Notes: generated from the letters alone by a model not told the origin. A DNA stretch of 53,027 bases from Bacteroidota bacterium (GCA_019695345.1 JAIBAE010000023.1:1-53027), one strand, 5' to 3'; shown: positions 35,235 to 45,429, numbered from the stretch's first letter. Program-made: numbers and translations.

Positions 35235-37997
35235 TTAACGGACAATGGACATTTTTTTGGTTAGTCGTGTTCGTCCATTTTCGCATTGCAAAATGTAATT
35301 CCCAACAGGTAACGCATGGACATCAAGTGGAACAGTGTGTTCGCCAGATGAATACGCTTGTTGCGGAAGCTCAAGAACACGTTTACCAAGTTCATCGAAT
35401 ACCGACAAACGAACTGATGATTCTTTTGCCAACGTGAAATGTACCTGAGCGTTATTGTAACAAGGATTTGGATACAATGGATGGAGTAATACATTTGTAC
35501 TAACGGTATTATCATTTACCGAGGTATTACTTGGCTCGTACGGGATTGCATATCCGCTAAACACTCCTAACCCGTGTGATGCAATAGCCACAAAGCCATC
35601 GGTTGAACGGGCACGAATCATGTTGATATTTACATTTCCTATGCTTGGTTCAAACGTCCAGATGGTGTTATCGCCATCTATTTTATTGGTTGTAAACACA
35701 CCGGATGAAGTTCCTGCTATGTATAATGTTTGTCCTTTGTAGTGCAGTATCTCAAAACACCGAACTGATGGGCCGTACCCCGAGCCGTCAGGTTTTTCTT
35801 CTAAGTTTCCGCTTACACTTTTCCAGGTTTCTCCACCGTTTGTAGAATTAAAAATACTTTTCACACCATAATTACTAAACACTACAAACACGTTGTCTTC
35901 ATCGAATGGGTCAACGGTTACACACAGTGCATACGCTGTACTTGGTACGTTGATTTGTGTCATGGCTTTTATACTTCTGGGGTTTTCGGCGGTGATGATT
36001 GGATAATCAATTCGGGCTATCTTTCCACCGCGTGTTGCAATATATATTCTGCGTTTGCTTGAACGTGAGACATCAAATGCAGTTAACTGTGTGTTGGACC
36101 AAAGTGATTGCAATGGTATCATTTCCCAATTGGTAGCAATTGAATTTTTACCTTTAACCATAGGAATACCATATAGATTAGAATTCACCCAAATACCCCG
36201 GTAACCATCAAGTAGATATAAGATGGAATCATTAGTGGGGTCAAGGCGCAATGGATTTGTAAATGTTGGAGAAATACCATTTGGGCGAACACATGTATAG
36301 TTCGTTACATCAAAATTAGCATCAAGTTGTACTCTGTAAACATTTGCGTTTTGGCTTGAGGGGTAAAATGCTGAGGCATCCGCAGCTACATCGCAAATCA
36401 TACCATCGCCGCCAAGTATCCACTGTAATGGTTTACCACTTCCTGCCATACCTGCGCTTGCATTGTTATCTTGCGCACCGGCAATAAGTATATTATCGTG
36501 ATTTCCCACGGGGTCAATACCCACACTATAAAATTGTGCAACTACATAATTACTGTTGATGCTTTGCCATTGCGTATTTACACCTTGGGTAATGTCATCT
36601 GTTCTGAACACTCCTCCATCGTTACAACTATACACAACCTTAGGGTTGGATGGCAAAAATACAGCACCGTGTTCATCGGGGTGATGCCCGTTAAATAAAA
36701 ATGCGTTGGGGTCAACAGGGTCCCACTGCCCTGTTTGTTTATACGCTTCGCTATAACCACCAACATGAGTAACATTTGAAGATGTAGAAAAACCATCGGT
36801 GGTATAATACGAATCCGTTCCACCTATAAGCACCTTGTCTTCGTTATCGGGGCTAACTGTAAGTTGCATACAGTATGTACCAAATACTGATAGTTTACTT
36901 GAAATTGCCGAGCTTCTATTAGACCACTCCCCGCCCGATGCACTACCATTACCTGATATATATTTATACTTCCATACGGTAATACCGGAGTTACCCGAAA
37001 CATACACCCAAACAGTATTAGGATTACTTGGAGCATACGCTACTCTTGCCCTTTGAATAGCTGTTATACCGCTTGGCGTGATGTTCGTCCACGTTACACC
37101 ATTTACCGAACGATATATCCCCATATAATTCCCTGTGCTTAGGGTTGCATATATAGCACCATTAGAAGCAACTGTTACATCAGACCATACCGATGTTTTT
37201 GTGTTTAGCGACCCCAATGCAACTTTCCACGATGCACCTCCATCGTTAGAGCGCATAATTGCCCCAACACAAGCCGCATAGACTATATCACTGTCGTTTC
37301 TTGTTGGGTCGGTAGCGATATTATGGATAAAATGAAATGGTGAACGCGCTGTATCGGTACGTTGAACAGACGTTGCAGATAACTTAACCCACGACTTTCC
37401 TCCATTAACCGATTTATACATTCCTTCGCCAATATCCCAGTTATATGTTGGGTATCCGGCAGGAGAATAATACTCCCCTGTACCATAATACCAAACATCG
37501 CGTTTGCCCATTCGCTTATCTTGCGCTATGCTTGATACACTATGCAGTTCGCTATTAGCAGTTGTCTTTACCCAACTGGTTCCGCTATTTGTAGTGCGCC
37601 AGACACCTCCGCCAACAGCACCAGCAAGAAGTATATTTTCGTTACCTACATCCATAGCTAACGAACGTGTTCTGCCGCCAGTTTTTTCAATACCGGTGTT
37701 TTCCCATGTGGTTGGTAAATGTAAAAGAGTATCCGCCGTCTGTGTACTCCACATAGCTAAGCTTTGCCGCGTTGGTAATGTAGCAACAAATGCACGTTCT
37801 TTTTCGCGGATATCAATGGGTACTTCGCCTAAGGCGGGATCCATCGTTTTTTCAAACTCAAGTTTAGCCCGTTCAAAAAAATCATTTTCGTATCCTGGAG
37901 TTTCGATATACTCCAATTCGGGTTGATTCAACGAACCAAAATGTGCTGATATATAAAATGTACAGCTTAACAAAAGTAGTGCGAGAGGATATTTCAT
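35235..37997 (-). CDS. Exported Asp-box (BNR/sortilin-like) propeller protein with T9SS sorting domain
   Basis: 920 residues with the signal peptide MKYPLALLLLSCTFYISAH. At least four Asp-box motifs of the S/T-x-D/N-x-G-x-x-W type are visible: 'RTTNSGTSW', 'KSVNGGKSW', 'RSNDGGASW', 'NSTNGGETW'. They are spread over ~residues 130-730, indicating a sialidase- or VPS10-like propeller; no sialidase catalytic Arg triad could be assigned by eye. The C-terminal ~85 residues are a T9SS type-A domain ('LLHPLYPNPCYNNAQVHF', 'DELGKRVLEL', 'LPVGNYILQCENG', 'LTKKMSIVR'). Probably a secreted or surface protein; enzymatic activity not claimed. A terminator follows. Confidence 0.88.
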   Translation of the reverse strand: MKYPLALLLLSCTFYISAHFGSLNQPELEYIETPGYENDFFERAKLEFEKTMDPALGEVPIDIREKERAFVATLPTRQSLAMWSTQTADTLLHLPTTWENTGIEKTGGRTRSLAMDVGNENILLAGAVGGGVWRTTNSGTSWVKTTANSELHSVSSIAQDKRMGKRDVWYYGTGEYYSPAGYPTYNWDIGEGMYKSVNGGKSWVKLSATSVQRTDTARSPFHFIHNIATDPTRNDSDIVYAACVGAIMRSNDGGASWKVALGSLNTKTSVWSDVTVASNGAIYATLSTGNYMGIYRSVNGVTWTNITPSGITAIQRARVAYAPSNPNTVWVYVSGNSGITVWKYKYISGNGSASGGEWSNRSSAISSKLSVFGTYCMQLTVSPDNEDKVLIGGTDSYYTTDGFSTSSNVTHVGGYSEAYKQTGQWDPVDPNAFLFNGHHPDEHGAVFLPSNPKVVYSCNDGGVFRTDDITQGVNTQWQSINSNYVVAQFYSVGIDPVGNHDNILIAGAQDNNASAGMAGSGKPLQWILGGDGMICDVAADASAFYPSSQNANVYRVQLDANFDVTNYTCVRPNGISPTFTNPLRLDPTNDSILYLLDGYRGIWVNSNLYGIPMVKGKNSIATNWEMIPLQSLWSNTQLTAFDVSRSSKRRIYIATRGGKIARIDYPIITAENPRSIKAMTQINVPSTAYALCVTVDPFDEDNVFVVFSNYGVKSIFNSTNGGETWKSVSGNLEEKPDGSGYGPSVRCFEILHYKGQTLYIAGTSSGVFTTNKIDGDNTIWTFEPSIGNVNINMIRARSTDGFVAIASHGLGVFSGYAIPYEPSNTSVNDNTVSTNVLLHPLYPNPCYNNAQVHFTLAKESSVRLSVFDELGKRVLELPQQAYSSGEHTVPLDVHALPVGNYILQCENGRTRLTKKMSIVR

Positions 37998-38077
37998 AAC
38001 TACATGATTAGTACTGAAATGGTATGAACTTACGTAGCAATATACCGCAGTTTTACTAAATGTTTCGGGTATTTTTT

Positions 38078-38096
38078 GCTATCGCCAGACCGCACC
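38078..38096 (+). repeat. Family-1 repeat end with core
   Basis: GCTATCGCCAGACCGCACC, then CCAACCTATGCGGGAGAAAG. Located 81 bases upstream of the 920-residue gene start and downstream of the 131-residue gene, so not immediately beside a stop. Confidence 0.75.
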
Positions 38097-38161
38097 GCAC
38101 AACATTCTACTATTTCACCAACCTATGCGGGAGAAAGTCGATACTTAAGAAAACATGGTTC

Positions 38162-38190
38162 AAAAAAAAGGCAATCCAAAAAGAATTGCC
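38162..38190 (-). terminator. Rho-independent terminator of the 131-residue gene
   Basis: Minus strand: GGCAATTC, TTTTT loop, GGATTGCC (one U-G wobble), then eight T. It lies 28 bases after the stop at 38218. Confidence 0.8.
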
Positions 38191-38217
38191 CTAGGGTGAA
38201 AGGTGAGTATTGAATAT

Positions 38218-38613
38218 TTATTTACTGGCAGACACACTCGGTAAGGATATTACTTGCTTAGTAGTATTTAACCGTGTTTTACTTACACTTACCGTTCCGT
38301 TTGGCACTACTTCATCAATAACTATCTGGATATTCAACATATGCTGTTGATAATACTGTTTCCATTCTGTTTCGTTCATAGTTGTAGGAATAGAAGGCTG
38401 TGCTATTCTACCCTGAATATTGGAAACATCAACATCTTTCTTAAAGTTACATTCTATCGAAGTACTTTCGCTATGATAAGCGCCGTCTTTACCTAAAGTC
38501 CAATAAACTACTTTACCATTGCGGCATTCTGCAAACTTGGTTGGGCGGGCAGGCATTTCTGTTACAACAGCAAAAAATGCAAAAAGAATCGAGAATAAAA
38601 GAACGTGTTTCAT
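38218..38613 (-). CDS. Small exported protein of unknown function
   Basis: 131 residues. GGAG lies seven bases before the ATG at 38613, and the N-terminus MKHVLLFSILFAFFAVVTE is a signal peptide or signal anchor. The mature part has two cysteines ('KFAECRNGKVVYW', 'SIECNFKKDV') that could pair. No T9SS tail. I do not recognise a family. It has its own terminator and no co-directional close neighbour, so it is probably a single-gene unit. Confidence 0.75.
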   Translation of the reverse strand: MKHVLLFSILFAFFAVVTEMPARPTKFAECRNGKVVYWTLGKDGAYHSESTSIECNFKKDVDVSNIQGRIAQPSIPTTMNETEWKQYYQQHMLNIQIVIDEVVPNGTVSVSKTRLNTTKQVISLPSVSASK

Positions 38614-38939
38614 AATAACTCCAAAGTGTAATGTAATTGAATAATACTTAGCTGATTTGTCTTGTTGTTTGAGCGTTGAACTCGTTGCGAAACTACGGTG
38701 ATGACTTTACCGGTTAAATCCTGAATGAGTAAATACTCCTTTTCAATGAGTGAATACTATTTACGAGTAAGATTACGAAGCAATCCTGTTCCGTTGTACG
38801 ATGTTTTGAGGAGAGAAGTACCTTTCCCGCAAGTAGAGGTTTTGCATAGTTTTTGGAGTGGTGCGGTTTGCGGTAGCAAAACATAATATTGAACACGATT
38901 TACGTATATTACCCTTTAAACAAACATCCCATAAGTATT
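38614..38939. other. 326-base divergent intergenic region
   Basis: Between the 131-residue gene (minus) and the vWA/SBBP gene (plus). A family-1 end (38860-38877) and a reverse-oriented core (CTTTCCCGCAAGTAGAGG near 38822) are present. No gene seen. Confidence 0.6.
38860..38877 (-). repeat. Family-1 repeat end
   Basis: GGTGCGGTTTGCGGTAGC, followed by AAAA as at other copies. Located 62 bases upstream of the ATG at 38940. Confidence 0.7.
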
Positions 38940-41900
38940 ATGAGAACATCCTTTGTGCATACGTTTTTGTTGTTTTATGTTTCTGTAGTGATGATTGTTA
39001 TTAATGTACAATCACAGACTATAGATATTTCTCAAATCAATATCCAACAATTTCCTACTGTTAGAGCGCGGCTTTTAACATTCGATAAAAATGGAACTTT
39101 TATACCACATACTGCATCCACACTCAGGTTAAAGGAGAATGGAAACTCTAATGTAATTACATCGGTAACTTGCAACAATACTTCATCTTCTCAGCCAATT
39201 TCGGTTGCGATTGGCATCGATGCATCTGTTTCGATGAATTATGCCGAACAACTGGATTCGCCGCTACAATTAACTTTTACTTCGGTTAACACACTACTCA
39301 GTAAGGTTCAGCACAATGAGTCTGAATTTACATTACAAACCAGTGACGCAATTCCGCAAATCATTCAAGATGCAACTACTATCAGAAGTAATATATCTGC
39401 GGGCTTAACCACAATTAAAACAGCAAGTGGGAATAACTTTTCACAACAGCTTCTGCATCCTGTAACAGGGCTGATTGCAGTGGCAAGTGCTTTGCACAAT
39501 AAAAAAGTGATTTTGTTCTGTACGGACGGACGTTATGGTGTGCTACCTGAAGCAGATGTGCTGCAGTGTATTACTCTGTGCAGACTACAGAATATTACAT
39601 TTTGCTCGTTGATTTATACAAGCCCCAATACCGATGCTACAGGGCTCCGTACTTCGTTACGTACTATTGCAGACTCTACAGGTGGCTATATCTTTGAAAA
39701 CATAGTGAGTACACAAGATGCGTTAAATAAAGCAGCTGCATTACAACAACTGTTACAGGGAGCTACACCATGTACTATTGAATGGCAAAGTGACTATGCA
39801 TGCCATAGTGAAATTCGTACAATAGAACTAACAAGTAACAGCTTACAAGCTAAAGCTGAATCGTTTTACTTAGTACAAGAGAATACTGTATCACGCTTAC
39901 AATTTTCTACACCGTATATACATTTTTATAATTCCAAACCGGGTGTAAAACGTGATACTATTATTACTGTAACCGCATTATACAAGCCATACAATGTAAC
40001 TTCTGTTACTACATCAAATCCGGCATTTTCGGTTTCTCCTACTTCCTTTACTTTAGGTGTAGGTCAGCAAATACAACTTACGGTGTCGTGTAAACCAACC
40101 GATAGTAGCTACACATGGTCTCAAATTTCGTTCACTAATTCTACTTGTTCATCAACGTTATATGGTAGCTGTGGATTCACTGGTAAAAAACCAATTAAGC
40201 CGTCTCTACAAGTTCTATTTCCCAATGGTAAAGAAAAGATAATCCCCGGACTTGACACTACAATTACGTGGAGCGGGATTCCATTAACTGATACAGTGCA
40301 GATTGATTATAGTACCGATAAAGGTATCCGCTGGAATATGATAACCAACAAGGCAACAGGAGGTACATACCAATGGGAACAGATTCCTTCCGACAGCTCG
40401 GATAATTGCCTTATACGTGTACAACAGTTAGCACCATTTTTTGATAGAGGTTGGGCGCGGCATTGTGGCTCGGATAGTGAAGACAGAGCTTATGCAGTAT
40501 CATCTGATTCACTTGGTAATATCGTTATTGCCGGATCTTTTAGCTCAACAATGAACATTGGGAATACTACTATTACCAGTAATGGCGGCACAGATGTATT
40601 TATAAGTAAGTACAACCCAAAAGGTGAACTACTATGGAGTAAAAAAGCGGGAGGCGTTAATAATGATGTTGCTAAAAGTCTAGCAATAGATAAACTTGGT
40701 AACATCTATATAACCGGACAATATACCGGTAATGCAACTTTTGATACCGTTAAAGTTACCGGTACATCCGATTACAATATATTTTTAGCAAAGTATACTA
40801 AAGATGGCTCTATTGTTTGGATACAAACAATGGGCTCGGATGCTTATGACCACGGGAACTCCCTTGCATTAGACCGTTTTGATAATTTGTATTTAGCAGG
40901 AGACATTGCCGGAAGAACACAGTTTAGCGATACCGTTGTTTTTTCCCAAGGCAGTTGGGATAGCTTTATAGCAAAATACACCGTAGATGGCAAGTTACAG
41001 TGGGTTCGTGTTGATGGTGGCAATGAGTGGGACGAATCAATATCCATCGCATGTGATACATCGGGTAATGTTTACAGTACAGGTGTTGTTGAAGGCTCGG
41101 CAACCTTTTCATCAACAACAGTTAGAAGCATAGGTAGCACTGATATTTTTGTTGCGAAATACGATAGTACAGGTTCAATGCAATGGGTTAAAAATTTTGG
41201 TAGTATCTACGAAGATAAAGGTACGGGAATTTGTTATGATTATAATGGGAACATCTATGTAGCAGGCTCTTTTTCAGGTATCTCAATTTTTGATACTTTA
41301 CGCGCAACCAGCAAAGGGCAGTTAGATATTTGTTTGGCAAAGATTTCTACCGATGGCGATGTTATATGGGTAAAGAGTGCAGGAGGAAACCTGGACGACG
41401 AACCCTTATCTGTTTGTTACGATACAACAAATACTATCTCAATAACAGGATACTTTAATACCAAAGCAGTATTTTCAACTGACACTATAGTATCACAGGG
41501 AAAATCTGATATATTCATTGCTGCATACTCACTATTGGGTGACCTACATTCAATTCGAAGAGAAGGAAGCGATTCTGCTGATAGAGCACAATCCATAATT
41601 GTTACACCAGATAATCATACGCATGTAGCTGGTTATTGTGCATCGAATATAATTATAGAATCAGAAAATTTGGTTTCAGAAGGTAGTGATGATGCTATTG
41701 TTTGGCGAATAGGCCAACGCCCACTGCAATTAGATGTATCGGATGTAGCGTGGAGTTTAGTAAAGCCCAACGTACATATTACGGATACTATACACATTGG
41801 AACTATACCATTAGGTGTTTCTAAAGATACAATAGTGACTAATGTCATTACTAATGTTAGCAATTACCCTGTTAAAGTGAATACTTGGAAAATTATCGGA

Positions 41901-43085
41901 GCGGATTCATCATCATTCAAAATAATCGGTAATAATGTTCCATGTATTATTGATACAAACTCAAGTAAACCAATTGAACTTAGTTTTTCACCTAAGCACA
42001 CCGGAATTAATTCGGTTCTCTTGGAGATAATTACACCATTCGATACACTGCATCAGGTTATTCAGGGATTTTGTTTACCATCCTTAGTAAAAGTTGAGAC
42101 CCCAATCATTGATTTAGGAAAAGTATGGATTCATACCCGCAAAGACACACTTCTAGCAATTACATTACGCAATGTCAATTCTGATACACTTACCATTGCA
42201 AATTCATCAATTGTTTCTGCCTCTCAGAATTCTCCATTTTCCATTACTCTTGGTGGTGGTGGATTTCGTTTAGCACCAGGCCAATCACGTACTATGATAA
42301 TTTCGTTTGCACCTAATCACATCGGTCGTGTTACCAGTACAATTGAATTTGAGTATTCTGGCTATGGTTCACCTGCAAAAATTCACTTATCCGGTGAAGG
42401 ATTTGAGGACAACGTTTCGATTGATGTAAGTTTAAGAGATACATCTGCCTATCCCGGAAATGAAATTTCAATACCTATTTCCATTACAGGTAATAAGAAC
42501 TTAACTCAATCAGGAACTAAAAATCTCCAATTAACTATTCAAACAAACTCAACGCTACTCACAACAGAAAACAGCGTTGTTAGTTCAAACATATCCAACG
42601 ACACGCTTGTTTTTTCAATTAATACTACTCTGCCACAAGATAATTCTGGAATACTATCAACACTAAAATTCAACACAGCACTTGGCAATGATACCTCATG
42701 CAACATTTCAGTAATTAAAATTACTTCCAATAATCAACCACTTACATTCAGACAGAAACCTTCGCAATTTACGTTACAAGGTGTGTGTAAATCCGATGGT
42801 GGCAGATTATTTTCTATAAGTGGAAATGTAGCCATACATGCTATGTATCCTAACCCGGCAAGTTCAGAAAGTACCTTAGAGTTTGAAACAATTGAGCATG
42901 GCATAACAACTATTTCAATTTTAGATGTGTTAGGTAATACTGCCTATACATTACTCAAACAAGAGTTGCCCGCTAAAGTACATACTCTCCAAATCCCAAC
43001 GGATAATCTCTCTAATGGCAGGTATTATGTAATTATCAAAACACCCAGTGTAACCAAAGTAACACCATTACAGGTGCTAAAATGA
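38940..43085 (+). CDS. Exported vWA / seven-repeat SBBP propeller / ASH protein with T9SS sorting domain
   Basis: 1381 residues from the ATG at 38940, where the signal (FVHTFLLFYVSVVMIVINV) begins. A von Willebrand A domain has a MIDAS-like motif 'DASVS' at residues 94-98 and 'VILFCTDGRYG' later. An Ig-like region follows, then seven consecutive ~61-residue SBBP units (about 505-920) such as 'DSLGNIVIAGSFSS', 'DKLGNIYITGQYTG' and 'DYNGNIYVAGSFSG', enough for one seven-bladed propeller. Two ASH domains follow ('LGKVWIHTRKDTLLAITLRN'), then a cohesin-like region and a T9SS type-A tail ('AMYPNPASSESTLEF', 'DVLGNTAYTL', 'SNGRYYVII'). Its TGA overlaps the ATG of the OmpA-like gene (ATGA), so the two are co-translated. 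Likely a calcium- or metal-dependent surface adhesion protein (inference). Confidence 0.89.
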   Translation: MRTSFVHTFLLFYVSVVMIVINVQSQTIDISQINIQQFPTVRARLLTFDKNGTFIPHTASTLRLKENGNSNVITSVTCNNTSSSQPISVAIGIDASVSMNYAEQLDSPLQLTFTSVNTLLSKVQHNESEFTLQTSDAIPQIIQDATTIRSNISAGLTTIKTASGNNFSQQLLHPVTGLIAVASALHNKKVILFCTDGRYGVLPEADVLQCITLCRLQNITFCSLIYTSPNTDATGLRTSLRTIADSTGGYIFENIVSTQDALNKAAALQQLLQGATPCTIEWQSDYACHSEIRTIELTSNSLQAKAESFYLVQENTVSRLQFSTPYIHFYNSKPGVKRDTIITVTALYKPYNVTSVTTSNPAFSVSPTSFTLGVGQQIQLTVSCKPTDSSYTWSQISFTNSTCSSTLYGSCGFTGKKPIKPSLQVLFPNGKEKIIPGLDTTITWSGIPLTDTVQIDYSTDKGIRWNMITNKATGGTYQWEQIPSDSSDNCLIRVQQLAPFFDRGWARHCGSDSEDRAYAVSSDSLGNIVIAGSFSSTMNIGNTTITSNGGTDVFISKYNPKGELLWSKKAGGVNNDVAKSLAIDKLGNIYITGQYTGNATFDTVKVTGTSDYNIFLAKYTKDGSIVWIQTMGSDAYDHGNSLALDRFDNLYLAGDIAGRTQFSDTVVFSQGSWDSFIAKYTVDGKLQWVRVDGGNEWDESISIACDTSGNVYSTGVVEGSATFSSTTVRSIGSTDIFVAKYDSTGSMQWVKNFGSIYEDKGTGICYDYNGNIYVAGSFSGISIFDTLRATSKGQLDICLAKISTDGDVIWVKSAGGNLDDEPLSVCYDTTNTISITGYFNTKAVFSTDTIVSQGKSDIFIAAYSLLGDLHSIRREGSDSADRAQSIIVTPDNHTHVAGYCASNIIIESENLVSEGSDDAIVWRIGQRPLQLDVSDVAWSLVKPNVHITDTIHIGTIPLGVSKDTIVTNVITNVSNYPVKVNTWKIIGADSSSFKIIGNNVPCIIDTNSSKPIELSFSPKHTGINSVLLEIITPFDTLHQVIQGFCLPSLVKVETPIIDLGKVWIHTRKDTLLAITLRNVNSDTLTIANSSIVSASQNSPFSITLGGGGFRLAPGQSRTMIISFAPNHIGRVTSTIEFEYSGYGSPAKIHLSGEGFEDNVSIDVSLRDTSAYPGNEISIPISITGNKNLTQSGTKNLQLTIQTNSTLLTTENSVVSSNISNDTLVFSINTTLPQDNSGILSTLKFNTALGNDTSCNISVIKITSNNQPLTFRQKPSQFTLQGVCKSDGGRLFSISGNVAIHAMYPNPASSESTLEFETIEHGITTISILDVLGNTAYTLLKQELPAKVHTLQIPTDNLSNGRYYVIIKTPSVTKVTPLQVLK

Positions 43086-45229
43086 GTTCTCTTACACTAC
43101 TTGTTCTACTACTACTTTCTTGCACTCCTATAGTAAATGCGCAATCACATTCAGTACTGCGATACGGTGGTTTTGCCAACTGGGGGTATGTATATCACAA
43201 TGCCAACTTTCAGCAATTACCCGGTGTGCCTAATTGCTGCCCCAGGTTTGAATCCGGAAAAGCTACATCTTCTGCATTTGGAGCAGTAATTGATTTCCCG
43301 TTAACAGAAACTATTTTCTTAGATACCAGATTAGGTTACAACTCTTTGGGTGCAACGTTGCAGAAAGATGAGTCAACCACAATTATAAATCAAGGTATTA
43401 CTCAGGAAGGCATCTTTACACACTATCTTACATCAACATTAACAGGCGTAACACTTCAACCGATGGTAGGATTTGAAGTGTTTAACGATGTAATGATATA
43501 TACAGGTGTCTCATCAACATTCCTAATAACCAAAAACTACGCACAAGAAGAACGTATAACTAAACCAATCGATGCAGGAACATTTGTTGACTTTGCAGGT
43601 AACAATACGTACCAACGTGTACGTAATGTTAAAAGTGGAACAATACCCGGAGCAGGTACTTTGCTCTTTGCACTCAATGCAGGTATTGGTATAGAACTTC
43701 CTGTTAGCACAGATAAGAACTTTATTCTTGCACCCGAACTTCAAATCTCATACGGGCTTACTCCGGTTGCTCAAGATTTAGAATGGAATTTCGCAACTAT
43801 TCGAGCAGGACTTACACTAACGTATGGAAACGTACCTCCGAAGGTACAAGTCCTTAAATTCGACACTCTCTATAAAAGAGACACAGTTCCATCGCCGTAC
43901 ATTCATGCTACTGAAGTATCTCGCCTTTCGTTTGAATCAAAAAATTCAAAAAGGGAAACACCTGACACCATCTACATTCGCACCATTTTTACCGAGCACT
44001 ACCAATACAACGCTCCGGTTACTAAAGAACCCGAACCTGTAACTCTGCAATGTAGTATACAAGTTCAAGGCCTTGAGCACAATGGTACAACAGTGCCAAT
44101 GAACACAATGCTTGTTGAAGAATTTAGGTCCGATAAAATTTACCCGCTATTACCCTATATCTTCTTCGATGCCAACGACAGCGAAATCCCTGATAAATAC
44201 GTTACTCTTTCATCGCAAGAAACTGGTAGTTTCTCCGAAAAAAATTTCATATCATCTACGAATATTGATGTGTATTATAACATCCTTAATATTATTGGTA
44301 AGCGTATGAACCAACATCAAAACGCCACATTAACAATTACCGGATATACATCAGATGACGATGGTGTTGAAAAAGGAAAAATAGTATTAGCTCAGCAACG
44401 TGCCGAACATGTAAGAGACTACCTTCAAAAAATATGGAGCATACCCACAAACAGGCTTAAAATACAAGCACGTGCATTACCGGAAAAACACTCCAATACA
44501 ACAACAATACAAGGCGCAGAAGAAAACAGACGTGTAGAAATTCAGGCATCAACACCTGAGATATTGGATATACTCTTCATTAATGATACACTACGCCAAG
44601 TAACACAGCCATCGGTGCTTTTTAACATTACTACTACATCTTCACGTGATGTCAAATCTTGGGAACTAACTGCAGAACAACAAGGTAAAATTCTTAAGGA
44701 ATTCTCCGGGGCAGGCACACCTCCAAACAGCATAACTTGGCAGATGGAAAATGAGCAATCAACCGTACCCAGAAATAACGCAGCAGTAAAAACAATTCTT
44801 AAAGTTACCGACACTAATAATCTTACATCACAATGCACAGCAACAATCCCACTACAACAGATAACCGTTGCCGATAAAACCGAACAACACAAAACCGATA
44901 AACGCATTGATACCTACAATCTTATCCTGTTCGATTTTAACAGCGCAGAGCTAAGTCCATTCAATAAAAAAGTAACAAAGCTTATACAATCAAAACTACA
45001 ACCACAATCGGTACTTAGTATCACAGGACATACCGATTTATCGGGCGATGAAGCCACTAACGTTACGCTATCACAACAACGTGCATCATCAGTAGCATCG
45101 GCTTTTAATGGCTACAATGTTTCAGCAAAAGGTGTAGGAAAAAGTACAGAGCTTTACAACAACCAACTCCCCGAGGGGCGCATGTACAGCCGTACTGTCA
45201 TTATCACGGTGATAACAGAATCAAAATAA
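43082..45229 (+). CDS. Outer-membrane protein with barrel-like N-terminus and two OmpA-type domains
   Basis: 715 residues, paralogue of the gene at 9644 and almost the same length. Signal MSSLTLLVLLLLSCTPIVNAQ. A barrel-like N-terminal ~260 residues ends with 'RAGLTLTYG'. A first OmpA-like domain has 'LLPYIFFDANDSEIPDKY' and 'AEENRRVEIQAS'. A linker Ig-like domain is followed by a second OmpA domain ('LILFDFNSAELSPFNKK', 'ITGHTDLSGDEATN', 'LSQQRASSVASAF'), which should bind peptidoglycan. The start overlaps the upstream stop by four bases. Unlike its paralogue it has no repeat-derived leader, giving a clean comparison for that insertion. A family-1 element starts 7 bases after the stop, and a terminator follows. 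Confidence 0.89.
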   Translation: MSSLTLLVLLLLSCTPIVNAQSHSVLRYGGFANWGYVYHNANFQQLPGVPNCCPRFESGKATSSAFGAVIDFPLTETIFLDTRLGYNSLGATLQKDESTTIINQGITQEGIFTHYLTSTLTGVTLQPMVGFEVFNDVMIYTGVSSTFLITKNYAQEERITKPIDAGTFVDFAGNNTYQRVRNVKSGTIPGAGTLLFALNAGIGIELPVSTDKNFILAPELQISYGLTPVAQDLEWNFATIRAGLTLTYGNVPPKVQVLKFDTLYKRDTVPSPYIHATEVSRLSFESKNSKRETPDTIYIRTIFTEHYQYNAPVTKEPEPVTLQCSIQVQGLEHNGTTVPMNTMLVEEFRSDKIYPLLPYIFFDANDSEIPDKYVTLSSQETGSFSEKNFISSTNIDVYYNILNIIGKRMNQHQNATLTITGYTSDDDGVEKGKIVLAQQRAEHVRDYLQKIWSIPTNRLKIQARALPEKHSNTTTIQGAEENRRVEIQASTPEILDILFINDTLRQVTQPSVLFNITTTSSRDVKSWELTAEQQGKILKEFSGAGTPPNSITWQMENEQSTVPRNNAAVKTILKVTDTNNLTSQCTATIPLQQITVADKTEQHKTDKRIDTYNLILFDFNSAELSPFNKKVTKLIQSKLQPQSVLSITGHTDLSGDEATNVTLSQQRASSVASAFNGYNVSAKGVGKSTELYNNQLPEGRMYSRTVIITVITESK

Positions 45230-45236
45230 ATTTTCT

Positions 45237-45393
45237 GCTATCGCCCGACAGCACCGCACGGAAGGTACAAACTGAACATTCCTATGCTGATAAGTACCAT
45301 CAACTACGGTTAACCATTGATCGTGGATGTGTGTTCTCTCTCCCGCAGGTGATAGGTGTGTACAATGTGTGGTGTGGTGCGGCTTGCGTTAGC
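45237..45393. repeat. Complete family-1 element, 157 bp
   Basis: GCTATCGCCCGACAGCACC (45237-45255) and GGTGCGGCTTGCGTTAGC (45376-45393). Starts 7 bases after the OmpA-like stop; core CTCTCCCGCAGGTG in reverse orientation. Confidence 0.8.
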
Positions 45394-45397
45394 AAAA

Positions 45398-45429
45398 AAA
45401 GCCGATACATAAACAACTGCATCGGCTTT
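45398..45429. terminator. Bidirectional terminator between OmpA-like gene and thrS
   Basis: AAAGCCGAT / ATCGGCTTT, a perfect 9-bp stem with a 14-base loop. An A run on the left serves the minus-strand thrS transcript (stop 45452) as its U tract; the plus-strand side has a weaker U run. Confidence 0.8.
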
